DNA of 64,000 bases from Branchiostoma lanceolatum (lineage: Eukaryota > Chordata > Leptocardii > Amphioxiformes > Branchiostomatidae). The notes below the pieces were generated by a model. It was not told where the DNA came from. It saw nothing but the letters and a program-made list of their open reading frames with translations, and did not search any database. A program made the position numbers and the translations under genes. Below, one piece after another: positions 34,101 to 45,068 of this stretch. Each line of letters starts with the position of its first letter. Within the stretch, counting starts at the first letter, position 1. The stretch lies in the NCBI RefSeq assembly GCF_035083965.1, contig NC_089724.1, positions 4,202,001-4,266,000 of the forward strand, given 5' to 3'.

Positions 34101-35539
34101 CCATTCTTCTTTTAACTACCAAAAACCCACAAATTATAGAAAAGGTGGGACATTACGTCTTCCATTGCTTACAAAAGAGAAGTCAAACCCTTCACTTGTC
34201 ACTAGTTATAGACAATTGAGTTTGTATACTCTAGTCTAGCCTCTTTTATACCTATTTTTTACCCTGTTACATGTATCTTATGTATGTTGTGTGCAATTAG
34301 CCCTCGGGCAGGAATTTGCAATAAACTTATATTTATTGTTTTGCAGAACAAAAGGTGTGGCTCGCCACAGGCGTGCTAGACTTCCCCTTTCAGATCCTTT
34401 CAGTCCGAGCTCGGGACGGAAAAGATCAGAAGGTCTCGCCAATACACATGCACCGTACTTCACACGTCTGTGCAAGTCCTTATCTGTTAATTTACAAGTT
34501 CTCGTATCAATTCTAACACAAAGCAAAATACGGTGAGTGTTACACTCTGCATGTCTCTGCAGTAACCTAAATGTAAAGTAAGATGTTACTAGAATGTGCG
34601 ACACAGGAAATGCTTGGAGGAAACTACCGTACAGTGCACAGATGCTACATCCGGTAGGCGGCGTGGTGGTAACGTTAATAGGCTGAGTGTCATCCTGATT
34701 AGTTCCTACTCCTAGCCTCTACCATTGCCTCTACCAGGCTCCGCGGATCGAAAAATAGTAGAAATCGGCCCCAAATAGAGTGAATAGTATGCCAAGGGTA
34801 GTTCGCTATACAGGGAAGCTCAATAGGGCTTCCTGTATAGCGGACTACCCTTGGCATACTATTCACTCTATTTGGCCGAAAATTTCTACTATATTTTCCC
34901 AGCGATCCGCGGGGCCTGGTAGAGGCTAATTAGTTCCAGGCTCTGGAACTAAACAGGATGACACCCAGGCTTCAGCGTGGTGGGGTACTCAGTGGGAGAT
35001 TTGAGGCAAGAAATAACAAAATAATGGAACCAGGCAAGGAGGCCCAGGCAAGGAAGTCTACTAGTATAGAGTCGGTGAGAAGGTTGCCAAAAAATTAACT
35101 GATGCCATTGCTGAGGGGCGTTCACTATAGGAAGTGTAGGTTATTTTAGGAAGTAAAGAAAAGTCGTACTCAACTAGCTTTGATACATTTTTGTTGACGT
35201 GCTGGGTTTCACTTGGTTCACTTTATACGATTCAATTGTCTCTAGGTATGTAGCTCTTAGTGACTTGTGCTTGCGTGTTGTTGGAAGCGTTTCTACGGGA
35301 GCGCATCGAGTCTGTACGTACTCTCGATGTACAGGGAGAAGGCTATGTACATCATGATCACTACATCTGCTTGATAATTTCCTCAGAAATCACACGATTT
35401 CAGGTCTTTCAACTCTGGAAAATGAGTTCCTTCAAAAGTCAACGTCGTTCCACTTACCAGCTTTCAAAGCCGCTTCAATGCCTGCGAGGCAGCCATTCTC
35501 CGCAGCCAACAACAGAGCTTCGTTCGCCGTTTCCGCCAT
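29253..35539 (-). CDS. Ankyrin-repeat MYND-finger protein, gene C
   Basis: Minus strand, five exons: 35539-35458, 32504-32331, 31577-31403, 30943-30824, 29580-29253, giving 292 residues. Start [16 protein letters not shown] was preferred because two CACGTG elements lie just upstream of it, as in gene A; the frame is open to 35698, which would add 53 residues. Ankyrin repeats: [18 protein letters not shown] and [20 protein letters not shown] finger: [12 protein letters not shown], then [20 protein letters not shown] and GHKKCCG. Intron 3 has a GC donor (AGAG|GCAAGTA). The C-terminal tail is longer than in A or B, and its last eight or so residues plus the stop come from a transposon terminus. 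Exon 2 is identical to gene A over about 48 bases, suggesting recent duplication or conversion. Confidence 0.88.
29755..30490. repeat. Tandem repeat of about 125-130 bp with octamer-like palindromes
   Basis: About six copies of a unit containing TTCACCTTTCCTAAAGGTAC, CTACATCTCAAATATGACAT and ATTATGCAAATGAGGTCCTC then ATTAGCATAAT. The last part is an imperfect palindrome whose left arm holds ATGCAAAT, the POU octamer. In intron 4 of gene C. Confidence 0.85.
30648..30751. mobile_element. 104-bp MITE with TAGCCTGGGTAC ends
   Basis: TAGCCTGGGTAC at the left and GTACCCAGGCTA at the right are inverse of each other. The interior has a short pairing (ATTACCACGGTAAT). In intron 4 of gene C. Confidence 0.7.
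31115..31225 (-). repeat. TG-type microsatellite in intron 3 of gene C
   Basis: CA-rich on the plus strand, TG-rich on the coding strand, with interspersed CACGCA. Same intron position and strand as in genes A and B. Confidence 0.9.
31660..31775. mobile_element. Small foldback repeat
   Basis: ATTGACAATTTTTGCACTTT, GGAAGT at 31665 pairs with ACTTCCAAAGTGCCAAAATT, GTCAAT near 31748-31772. The loop is about 55 bp. In intron 2 of gene C. Confidence 0.65.
32747..32850. mobile_element. 104-bp perfect hairpin MITE
   Basis: GGGTGCCATCCTATTTCTAC, GGGCTCCTACACTCGCTACC pair with GGTAGCGAGTGTAGGAGCCC and GTAGAAATAGGATGGCACCC. Arms are about 45 bp with only one or two differences around a 12-bp AT-rich loop. 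In intron 1 of gene C. Confidence 0.85.
32890..33430 (-). mobile_element. LINE 3' tail, interrupted by a MITE arm
   Basis: 32900-33060 matches the non-coding tail at 4690-4850 (TTAGAGTTGGTTTAT, ATTTTCTCTTTACA). 33290-33430 on the minus strand reads [18 protein letters not shown], like the LINE at 4730-5110. Between them, 33148-33232 is an arm of the CCTGGTAGAGGC MITE family. In intron 1 of gene C. Confidence 0.6.
33572..33716. mobile_element. MITE, TACTCTCCAAGCAGAGG family
   Basis: Left end TACTCTCCAAGCAGAGG; right end CTTCTGCTAGAGATA is a worn inverse. The interior GACCCGTTTTCTTTATGTCG and AGAAAGCCCGACAAAAAC is shared with 7966-8086 and 17889-18088. Confidence 0.7.
33808..33948. mobile_element. 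MITE, GCAGAGGTTGGTGGGGA subfamily
   Basis: GCAAGCAGAGGTTGGTGGGG at the left pairs with CCCCACCAACCTCTACTTAG at the right; inner arms GAAGATTGTCAC and GTGACAATCTTC also pair. Same subfamily as 23271-23380. Confidence 0.75.
33960..34270 (+). mobile_element. LINE C-terminal fragment, plus strand
   Basis: Reads [18 protein letters not shown] then [17 protein letters not shown] and stops near 34219. The ED-E-HF---C pattern is the terminal zinc-knuckle region of LINE polyproteins, and the tail resembles the element at 54183-54497 (KLTDKEK versus LTNDKLF). It is 5'-truncated and starts against the MITE at 33808-33948. Confidence 0.7.
34690..34975. mobile_element. About 280-bp hairpin MITE, CCTGGTAGAGGC family
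   Basis: Outer arms TGTCATCCTGATTAGTTCC and GGAACTAAACAGGATGACA pair. Inside them, GCCTCTACCAGGCTCCGCGG pairs with CCGCGGGGCCTGGTAGAGGC, and TGCCAAGGGTAGT with ACTACCCTTGGCA. Single arms of this element occur at 16645, 26530 and 33148. In intron 1 of gene C. Confidence 0.85.
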
Positions 35540-35700
35540 TTCGTCAGGACCGCCGCTGTTGACACCTTTCACTTGTGCTGTCTGAGTCTGAACTGAAGAA
35601 GTTGTCTTGTCACGTGAGCCACTGTTTTGACACGTGATCGCTTGTTGTATGAGGGGCTGCATGCTCTTTTCCGTATTATAAAGGTATAGCCTATTCATAT
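35540..35700 (-). promoter_or_regulatory. Gene C promoter with two CACGTG elements
   Basis: GTCACGTGAGC near 35610 and ACACGTGATCG near 35628 lie about 70-95 bp upstream of ATG 35539 on the coding strand. Gene A has comparable TCACGTGA-type sites. If the longer start at 35698 were used these would be coding, so the pairing favours the shorter start. Confidence 0.45.
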
Positions 35701-36150
35701 TTCCCGTAATTTTGTAGGGAAAGCCATGAAGCCGGCCGTTTTATTCACGTAATTCGTAGCAAGGCGACCAAATTTTGCGTACTTGTCTTTCTTGATTTTA
35801 GTGTATTACGTAGGGGGATCTTCTGAATTCAGCGTCACAGCGCTGTCAGGACCCCCATGCAGACCCTCTCGCATGTGTGGAATGTGAGAACGTTAGGTTT
35901 AGAGGAGGAATGTTCTGTTGAAACCCGTTTTCTATCTGTAACGGGAGTCGCCCTATCAAACAGTTTTTACGCAGTGACGGAGTCTCTACGCAATGACTCT
36001 CTATTAAAACGCTACCATCCTTTATTAATATTGTCAAAATACTATTTTTCGACAAAACAAGAACAGAATATGTACATGCCATGTATATTTTAAAGGCAAA
36101 TGACAGCTAAGACTAAGATTGACATCTCTATCAGTGAGGAAAAAAACGCA
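35700..36150. other. Upstream flank of gene C
   Basis: No recognised gene. A plus-strand frame at 35857-36093 (reading ETRFLSVTGVALSNSFYAV) has no supporting splice or promoter signal and no family was recognised. Confidence 0.35.
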
Positions 36151-36480
36151 AGCTTAGGTTTTCTTGTGGAATGAACTGCCCTCCAATGTCCAAGCATCGC
36201 TTACGATCAACACTTATACAAAGGAATCGGACTCACATTTCAACAGACCGACTAAACACCCACACTTCTCTCACGGCCAAAGACATTCCGCAGTTCATCT
36301 TACAGGGCTCCGTTTAAATTTCAGTCAGTTAAACCACCGCCTATTTCTACACCACGTCCACTGTATAGATTGTCCTACATGTAAATGTGGTCATTTTAGT
36401 GAAACAGCCGAACATTACCTCCTGCACTGTAAACTTTATACCACCCAAAGAAGTACTATGTTAATATGATTCCAACATAA
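36150..36480 (+). mobile_element. LINE C-terminal fragment, plus strand
   Basis: Reads LWNELPSNVQASLTINTY, then TGLRLNFSQLNHRLFLHH, CPTCKCGHFSETAEHYLLHC and stops near 36469. These are the 'WN-LP', 'L--SQLN-HLF' and 'CP-C-CG--ETAEHYLL-C' blocks at the end of many LINE proteins. 5'-truncated. Confidence 0.8.
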
Positions 36481-36811
36481 CTGACCTTCAACTACTTAAC
36501 GACAGTTCATTATGTTCTCTTCTGTTACGCGGTTCCACGTCACTGTCATATATACTCGATATAGTTCATACTTACATCCATTGTACAGGCAGATTCATTT
36601 AATGATAGATACCAACTTGTGCTGTCTATTGTTATTTTCCTTTTATCCATTTTGTATTTATGCATGTCATTATGTCTCTTTGTTGTATGTGTTTAGTAGA
36701 AGGCTTCAAATAAGCAATCGCTTCTGCCTAATACTCTGTAAACATATACGAATAAAAAAAAGCTTAGGTTTTCATGGAGCGCGACGCCCTCCTGACATAT
36801 ATTTTGTGTAG

Positions 36812-36930
36812 CCTCCGTTGCAGGCTCTGAACCGGCCTTTTTTGGGGCTAGATGACATACTTTTTGCAGCCAGCCCGTAACCATTTTGCCGGCGGTAAAC
36901 GTAGGTCCGGGGGAATACTCACGGTCCTTG
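36812..36930. mobile_element. Truncated relative of the MITE at 28730-28946
   Basis: TAGCCTCCGTTGCAGGCTCTG followed by GGCCTTTTTTGGGGC and, further on, GCCCGTAACCATT match the left half of the 28730 element in order. The right arm is missing. Confidence 0.55.
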
Positions 36931-37349
36931 GGCATGCGCCCCGAGATAATTTCAACTAAGTTAAATCTTTCCCCTCCGAAACGCATTTTCTGCAAATTTG
37001 GCTGGTAGACTAAGCTACTAGTACGTTTAATTGCATCTCTTAGTTTGTTTAACCGGATTCTGTGCAATCAAATGGAGTGTACGTTAATGCGTTGCGCAGT
37101 TAAGTGGATTCTACAGTAAACTGTACCTTCTGAGCCTCAAAACAGAAAAGAAGCAAGAATTTCCTCAGAACAGCAAATTTTACACTTAGTCCTACACTAT
37201 TGTTACACTTATGACCATGGAAGTCTTGTGTCCCAGAACCCACCATACATAAATGATATATATCTATATCCAGTTGTACAGATTGTTTGAATCGTCTTTG
37301 AATATTTTTATCTGGATGTCTAACGTTAATCAATGTCTCTCTCTTGGTT

Positions 37350-37675
37350 AGCGTGCTTAGTCCAGTGGTTAGTGATCTTGCCTCTGGAACTTGAAAACCC
37401 GAGTTCGATCCCGGCTCCGTCGTTCACTCGACATGCATGCTACCGGAAAGGGTCGCAGTCCTTAGGACGGGACGTTAAGCCGTGGTCCACTGTTCATTGT
37501 GCTTGTCGAAAAGAGCTAGGGGAATTTCCCCGGTACAATGAACCTGTAAATACTGTATATAGCGTCTATCTTCTCTGTCATGACCAGTGGAAGATTAGCT
37601 CATCTGTTCATTGAGTTAATTTGAGCTTAACTGGTTCGGGATCACTTTTCTTTCCTTTCCTTTCCTTTCCTTTTG
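37350..37675 (+). mobile_element. tRNA-derived SINE (family B) with TTTCC tail
   Basis: Head: AGTCCAGTGGTTAGTGATC (A box) and CCCGAGTTCGATCCCGGC (B box). Body: AGGACGGGACGTTAAGCCGT, CCCCGGTACAATGAACCTGT and GGAAGATTAGCTCA. It ends in repeated TTTCC. Other copies: 53400-53570 (-) and 62440-62960 (+). Confidence 0.8.
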
Positions 37676-37734
37676 GAAATGGCTTTGCTAACGAAGATTG
37701 CAGGGGCCCTACAATACAGGGACTCTAAGTAATT

Positions 37735-38051
37735 ATAATTAACTGTGCTAAGCTGCAACCCATTACCTTGTGGGACACCAATGGATGTTTTTGTTTCACA
37801 TACATGATCATGTTCCTAATGTGTCTGAAACAAAAACTGTCCATAATCTATGTCTGTTTTCTCCCCTACATCATTATTTTTCTCACTCACACACTTGCTC
37901 ACTCATCCAGTCACTCTCACTCACTCACTCACTCACTCACTCGCTCGCTCGCTCACTCACTCACTTGCTCACTCACTCACTCACTTGCTCACTCACTCAT
38001 CCAGTCCCTCTCAACCACTCACTTACTCGCTCACTCACTCACTCTGATGCG

Positions 38052-38083
<32 letters not shown>

Positions 38084-38400
38084 TTCACACACTCTCACTC
38101 GCAATCACTCACTCACTCTCACAACACACAAACAGTCACACACACACTCTCACTCACACTCACTCAGTCACTCTGATGCGCTCTCTCACACACACACACA
38201 CACACACACATTCACACACTCTCACTCGCAATCACTCACTCACTCTCACAACACACAAACACAGTCACACACACACACTCTCACTCACACTCACTCACCC
38301 ACTCAGTCAGTCACTCACTCACTCACTCACTCACTCACTCACTCACTCACTCACTCACTCACTCATTCACTCCCCTATCCTGAATTATTGGCCAAGCAAC
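37735..38400 (+). repeat. ACTC microsatellite in a duplicated block
   Basis: CTCACTCACTC repeats with CACACA interruptions run 37880-38365. The leading sequence (GTGCTAAGCTGCAACC, CACCAATGGATGTTTTTG) and the trailing sequence (CTATCCTGAA) recur around the shorter ACTC tract at 49660-49805. Long open frames here are products of the 4-bp repeat and are not genes. Confidence 0.9.
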
Positions 38401-39860
38401 CGTACACTATGAACCAAAAGTAACAAAAAGGAGATTGTAACTTGGGAAGAGTTTTTTTCCTTTAGTACATGGTAGAATGTGCTGATATTTGTTTGGTATA
38501 GTACAAGCTATTTTTAAATCAGTTTAAATCAGACATGGACTACTGTAAATACTTTATGTTCCAGCACATAATAATCACGCTTTATAAGCACTTGATGTAC
38601 AATGTATGTGCTAAAAGCAGATGTTTATCTTTTGTACATAAGTTATTTGTCACACATTTGCACATGTAGTCATAGACAGCAGTTTTAAGATTATATGCAC
38701 CTTATTCATAGGATATATAATACACATAATTCATTGGTACAATATACCGCACTGATACATAGTTGCACGGTCTGTACAATTAAGTCTTTTATTGTGACAT
38801 GAACACACTGTTCATAATCTAAAAACATTTAGGAATGGGGAGTGTGAGTGAAGAAATTTGCATCTTATCTGTATATCCGAAAAGAGATATGATGAAAAAA
38901 AACATAAGGAAAAAAGAATGGAGTTGCGAGTCCAGGATGACCATGCCTGATGTTATAGTGGGCAGACCCAATATATGTTGATAGAGTTATTAGGACTCAA
39001 ATGACTGTGTATCTCTGTTATATTGTATCTGACCCTTACCTCTTCCCTCATGACCTCAATGAAAAGCGGCCTGCGTGCCGATTTGAGCTTATCATGAATA
39101 AACAAAGGTTCAAACAAACAGACCCCAGCCCACAAGCAAGGTCTCCCCAGCATGGGTCCTGGAAAGGGGGGGGGGGTAATTTTTATCCTAACGTATTTGC
39201 AAAAATAGTTATCAATAAGAAAAATAATAAAATATTGCCAAAAGACATGAAAGAATGACAGTCCAGGATGAAAATACTTTTTCGTCATTTTGACCATCTC
39301 CGCGATTCGGGGCCCGCCGTGAGAATGTTTTTTTAGTCCTTGTGAGAAGAGCTCGAGGGGCAAGGTTCAGATAACAGGTACATCAATGCTTAATGCTAAA
39401 GCATTAATGCATTATCAAATATCCAGTTCGTGACCTGCTATATTTGATAGTGGTACAATCTTCGTCAGCGAAGACAAGCCAGACAGAGACAATGCCTACA
39501 TCCGATCAAAGCTTTCATCAGAACAGACTGAAAAAAATATTCCTCGTCCACCCCTAGACAATGTGAAGTCTGGAGTGGTCCATATTGTTGATCTGTTACT
39601 AGTAAACAATCAAGAGATGCGAGCGAACGCCTCTTGATTAACTACAGTGCCATTCTCAATGCGTTTTCTTCATGTATGATGTTTCTTCTGATAGCACATT
39701 CAACCTTGTTAGGGTTGATGATAATATCCGTTCTGCTACAAGTCAGGCCTCGGTTGGCTTCCTATATACCTGATCACTCCTTGGATTATCACTATAAACA
39801 ACGGAGGTCGTAGGTCGCAAGCTTATTCCTATCTAACTGGGCCACCCACTTTATTCGTGA
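38400..39860 (+). repeat. 5' flank of the P450 gene, duplicated at 48620-50600
   Basis: 38400-39260 matches 49810-50600 (TCCAGGATGACCATGCCTGA, TATCAATAAGAAA). 39300-39660 matches 48620-48950 (ATGCTAAAGCATTAATGCAT, GATCAAAGCTTTCA, GTGGTCCATATTGTT). A 55-bp piece (CCGTGAGAATGTTTTTTTAG at 39318) is inverted relative to the rest in the second copy. No gene in the interval. Confidence 0.75.
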
Positions 39861-39864
39861 GAAA

Positions 39865-42800
39865 ATGGCCGGTGCTGTACAATGGCTAGCTGAGTCCGTC
39901 CAGGAGATTTTGCAGATCCCTGGGCCGACTCTGCAGACGTTTCTTGTCCTCTGTGCGACTCTCCTCCTCGCATATGTCATCTTCAAGCGTTCCCGAAACC
40001 TGCCTCCTTACCCGGCAGGACGTGTGCCTGTTCTCGGGCACCTCCTCGCCTTGCGCCGAGCTCCGGCTCACCTGCAGCTGACGGCGTGGAGGCGGCAGTA
40101 CGGGGACGTCTTCACCGTCAGGATGGGGATGGAAGACGTGGTGGTTCTGAACGGCTACGCTGCCGTCAAGGACGCGCTCGTGGACAGGTCCGAGCTGTTC
40201 GCGTCCACACCGAAAAACTACCTTCTTGCTATGATGACTGGTTCTGGAAAAGGTAAGCTTCTATTCACCATATGCTTTCTTGACCAAAGTCCTCCGACAG
40301 GTGCACATCACAAAACTAAACGTAATACTAGTATATGTAATATTGAATGACACGTTCTTCGTCCCTGTAGACATCATTTATGCACCCTGGGGGACTGCGT
40401 ACAAACAGAGGAAGAAGTTTGCTACCGCGGCCATGAGGAACCTGGGCATGAAGGTTGGCCGTGGCAGCATTGAAGAGAAGATCCGAGAGGAAGCGGACTG
40501 TCTCCGCAACAGAGTAAGATGAAACCAATGAAATTAAGAATGAACAATGTAGGATCCTGAGTTTTCTAGCTCGAAATATCTGTTGTCATATATTTGTGTC
40601 AGTGTATATTGGAGGCGTTCTTATGATCAATATGTCGATAAGTTTCGTGATCAATCATGTTTTCCCCTCCTGACCGTTTTATAGTTTCTTACCTTCGCCA
40701 ATAAGGTCATATTTTACCGAGCGTGTTTCTGTGTGTCTGTTAACACTCATTTTTTGTGTTTTGTCGCCTTCACGACAAAACACCATGTCTTGGCTGTTAC
40801 CTTGCAGGCCTGCATCAATGGCACTTCGATATCGACATAAATGATACCATGTAGTGAGGTTAAAGCATTATGTACAGAGACGCATATTACACACTACAAC
40901 TTAGCTCAACTGGTAACGTCGTAGTACTTCGGATCCGGTAGATCCGGGAGCGAGTCCGTGCATGGATTTTTTTTTCTTTTTAGATATTACATATCAAAAA
41001 TATATATTGATATTATATTAATCTATCAATATCATATTTATGAATATCATATTTTTATTCATTTTTATTAATAAATAAATAAATATTTTACATTTGTTAT
41101 TTTCAAATATTCATTTAATATATACAAGGCCTTTGTCTTATGAACAGGACTTCATAGATTCCAAACCGGCATTCGAATTTTTCTGTTCATTGTAATGGAA
41201 AATACTGTGCAGCGGCTCCTATGTGCGGTAAGATCATTCTTGCAAAACACTCGCCACTAAACTTCTATTCCCGATGTAAACAGAGGCTCTTGATGGTGTT
41301 TGCAAAACAGCGATCCTTTGTTACAGTAGCAAATGCTCCATTGTTCAGTACAGTATCGACTTCATCCAGACAACACGGACGTGGAAAGTGACGCCGCTCG
41401 GCACAAAAATATGGGAATTTTCATGAATTTGAGCAAAATTATCCAGGAAAATAAGGAAGAAATGTTGTAAATGCGGAAACCAGAATAATAGGGATGAGGT
41501 AGCTGTTGATTTGTTTGACATTTGGTAGTCATTTTAGATAGAACCTTAGCTGTTATGAACTTCTATTTCACTTAATTACCATAGTGCTGATGATTCAATG
41601 GTGCTTTTTCAAATTGTATGGCATGAAAGCAAATCTATTGAGTAAGAAGCATACTAGTAAGTGGGCAAAATCAAAAGTACCTGGAAGTCAAATTCATTCA
41701 CCTTTATTGATATACAACATTTAAACAGACATTTGTAGGGTCAGATACAATTTTACAGATTTTCAAAGATAAAACCTTTTGATACATAAAGTAACAATAA
41801 TGTACACATGTTGATATTAAGTGCTAAAATCATTAGCAGAGTCGGCTACAATAAACTTCAGTAACTTCCTTTGGCAGATTTTACTTAAAAAACAGGAGAA
41901 ACCATTGCACACTTATAAACCAAGGGGGTTAATTTCCTTGCCTAAACGTGGACAAAACACCATCTTTTTTTAAAAGCTCTTGTTTCAATCGTGATTGAAG
42001 TATAATCGCGATTGAATCGATCCGATCGCGATTGATTTTTTCAGTGTGAACGCTCCCGATCGCGATTGGATCGATCCGATCGCGATTGCTTTCTATCCAC
42101 CTCCGGAGGTAGTTAGGGGAGGATCAATCCAATCCAATTCAATCCAATCCTATCAAATTTTGAGTGTGAACGCAACTACGATTCATTCCATCGCGATAGG
42201 CGGGGATTTCGGCTGGTTCCGGGGGTGGGAGCTAATGACACGGCCCCACGGGGGGGGGGGGGGGCTAGCTAGGGGAACTTGCTAGGTGAAATTTCCCGAG
42301 CGGCATACACCTGCTGAGATTAATTATCTCACAGAGGGACTAGGGATTCCCGGGGTTTACCCTCGCCTTAGGCAGAAGGTCAGATTTTTGGGCTATTGTG
42401 GATACAGTCGACATAATTCTTAAAGCCATGAATTCATGTTTAAAATCAGTAAGAACAGGTTAGGATGGATAAGGATGGGTAAGAACAGGTAAGGATGGGA
42501 AAGAACAGGTTAGGATGTTCAATGTTGGTAATTTGATATCTACGGTATTTGGAAATAAGTTGAAGGTGAACATCATCAAACATTAAGTATGCAAACCAGG
42601 GCCTGATAGGATAATACAAGAATAGCCTTTTTGCCAATGCTTTGATCTGACCAACTTGTGTTATTTGGGTAAAGATGATCAACTCTTACAATATATGCAA
42701 CCTTGTTTGCATAATCAATGAGAAACTTATATAATACACCATTCGTAAAACTTAACATCATTTGGCGAAGGTGTGGGGTCGCGGAACTCTAGTTCTATGT

Positions 42801-44765
42801 GGTTTTCATAATTCCGTTGATTAGAAGACAAAAATGGCGATGGTATCCCGTCTACGAACTATAGGGTTATGATACGTTCGTTCAACACCTTTTAGGACTG
42901 TTTCCATATCGACAAACTCATTATTTTGCCGAAAAATTCTATTCAGGTTGCAGAAAACAACGGACAGCCCTTTGACATCGCTCTTGACGTCGCCGTGGCG
43001 ATTTCAAACGTCATCTGCTCCATGGTGTTCGGGAAGCGGTACGACTACGAGGACGAAACGTTCCGCGAGTTGAGGGAGGCGGTTAGCACAATAGTAGTCG
43101 GACTCGGAGCTGGGCAGATCATCAGCGTTTTCCCATTGCTACGTTTTGTTCCATTCGGTAGGTCAAATTGCTCTTTGCACAACATTTTCTACCGTGAATA
43201 GATACTAGGTACTAGTAGGTCGCAGGAAGATCATTTTATGATAAACAACCTTGCTGGAATTTACCAGGCAGACGTTACTGTAATTTCTCATTTTGCTTAC
43301 TCGGGAAACGCTGAGTCACGCTTGATACATGTACGCAAAGCATCTTCGCCACCATGCGACAAAGAGTGGAAGAGCCCATTGAGGCGATGAGGAAGCCTCT
43401 ATTACTATTTCAATTCATCGCAACCAAAAAATCTGTATTCATGTGTAATTATTTACATGCATATTTTTCAGTGAATAGAGCCGGTGCCACTGCGTTGGAA
43501 GCGGCCTCCAAGGGTCTAGATGTGTCACGAGAGGAGATATCTCGCCATCGGGAACACCTGGATCGCGAGAATCCGCGAGACTTCCTCGACTTCTGCCTGC
43601 TGGAGCTTGAGCAGCAGGGAAAGGTGGACGGTCTGACGGAGGAGAACATCGTGTACATGACCGCGGATCTTTTCGTTGCAGGATCAGACACAACCATCAA
43701 CACACTGCTGTGGAGTCTACTCTACATGACTTTGAACCCCGACATCCAAGATAAGGTGAGCAGTTTGGCTGCTTCGAAACGTTTCAGTGTATACCTCTGT
43801 CAGACTCTAGAGGGCTGGCCAAGGCAAAGATCGCAAGATAGTATTCACTTTTCTTGTGACTATTAAGAAGCCTCGTGGTATCTTTAACTGTTACATCGGT
43901 ACAATACCATCCTAACAGATACATGAGGAGCTTGATGCCGTTGTTGGTGAGGGTCTGCCCACCCTGGCCCACCGTTCCCAGCTGCCCTACGTGAATGCCT
44001 GCCTGCTGGAGGCCATGAGGATTCGCGCTGTTAGTCCTCTGATACGTCACGCCACCACGCAGGAGGTCAAAGTGCAGGGATATAACATTCCTAATGGAAC
44101 CCAGGTATGCTGAGATATTAGCTTGGTGCTACACAACATTATAGAATCACACAACATTTTTGTGCTGTCGCAGAAATGATCCCTTCATTGACAGGTAGCC
44201 ATTTGACTGACCTCTTTTGAAGTTTAAGTGATGATGTGCTTGCATCTGAATACAATGTATGATAAATGCAAAAGATGTTTTTTTTCGTGAAATTGCAAAT
44301 GTTTGTAACATCGTTTTCTCTTCGGCGCGACCAGGTGCTGATGAACCTGCACTCACTCAACATGGACCCCGCCTACTGGCCTGATCCGGACCGGTTTGAC
44401 CCCGAAAGGTTCTTGGACAAGGAAATGAACGTCATCAACAAACCAGTGTCCTTCATGCCTTTTGGAGGAGGTAATTATCAGGATTAGGGATGTTCCTGTT
44501 GGACGTATTTGACCACAGTAATCATTGCATACTGTCTATTCGACGGTTGACTGATGTGATAATCATTGAACGTTCTTTATTTCCAGGCCGACGCGTGTGT
44601 CTTGGTGAGCAACTGGCCAGGATGGAACTTTTCCTGTTCTTCTCGACCCTGCTGCAGTCCTTCACCTTCAAGACGCCAGAGGGCGCTCCTCCTCCAAGCA
44701 CTGACGGCGTCTTTGGAGCAGCACTTGCCCCGCATCCATTCCAGCTCTGTGCGATGCCGCGTTAG
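39865..44765 (+). CDS. Cytochrome P450, CYP2 clan
   Basis: Seven exons: 39865-40252, 40371-40513, 42947-43157, 43472-43755, 43919-44104, 44335-44470, 44587-44765; all GT-AG and in phase, giving 508 residues, full length for a microsomal P450. N-terminal membrane anchor at about residues 24-40 ([15 protein letters not shown]) then a proline-rich hinge ([14 protein letters not shown]). I-helix oxygen-binding motif AGSDTT at about 317-322, K-helix EAMR at 373-376, PERF region [10 protein letters not shown], and heme loop FGGGRRVCLG with the cysteine ligand at 454. The family oxidises lipophilic substrates at the ER using electrons from P450 reductase; the substrate cannot be read from sequence. 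Intron 2 is unusually long (2.4 kb) and repeat-rich. Subfamily not assigned, though CYP2/CYP1/CYP17-type proteins are nearest in style. Confidence 0.94.
40685..40985. repeat. Worn dispersed repeats in P450 intron 2
   Basis: ACCTTCGCCAATAAGGTCAT near 40690 belongs to the repeat family also seen at 5815 and 42365. At 40905-40985, TTAGCTCAACTGGTAACG, GGGAGCGAGTCCG and a following T run resemble tRNA A and B boxes with a Pol III terminator, but no cloverleaf forms. It is probably a SINE head. Confidence 0.4.
41985..42200. repeat. TCGCGATTG-rich repeat in P450 intron 2
   Basis: ATCGCGATTG occurs four times between 42000 and 42090, separated by GATCGATCC-type words. CAGTGTGAACGC and GAGTGTGAACGC frame part of the block. 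The CG-rich palindromic words contrast with the AT-rich intron, and the block looks like a transposon interior or terminus. Confidence 0.5.
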
Positions 44766-44869
44766 TTTCATATCTACCGTGGCCGACAGGTACGATGAGC
44801 AACACACACCTTTTTTGGGGTTCGCAGTGCGCAACACGTATTTTTGGTTCGCACACACCCCTACTTATG

Positions 44870-45068
44870 CTAGGGTCACATTTCCAGTCCGGGGCCCGGA
44901 AGGACAGTCTTTGGGAACGAAAAGTATAATATAAAAGACAACAAAAACACAAAAAGTACCCAAAATTATTTAAGAGCATAGCTTGTGCAAATCTGTTGAC
45001 ATACACTTTGATTTTTCGTTTCCGCAAACAGCCCGGCCGGGCCCCGGTTAGGAAATGTGACCCTACCA
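44870..45068. mobile_element. About 200-bp MITE with TAGGGTCACATTTCC ends
   Basis: TAGGGTCACATTTCC at the left returns as GGAAATGTGACCCTA at the right, and CGGGGCCCGG pairs with CCGGGCCCCGG-type sequence inside. Just after the P450 stop codon. A partial relative (GTCACATTTCC, GGACCCG) is at 9028-9055. Confidence 0.8.

Noticed and set aside
37768..38423. Two overlapping 214- and 217-residue open frames
   Set aside because: They are translations of the ACTC/CA microsatellite (Ser-Leu-Thr-His repeats) and have no other support.
40905..40985. tRNA gene
   Set aside because: A- and B-box-like words and a T run are present, but acceptor and anticodon stems do not pair.
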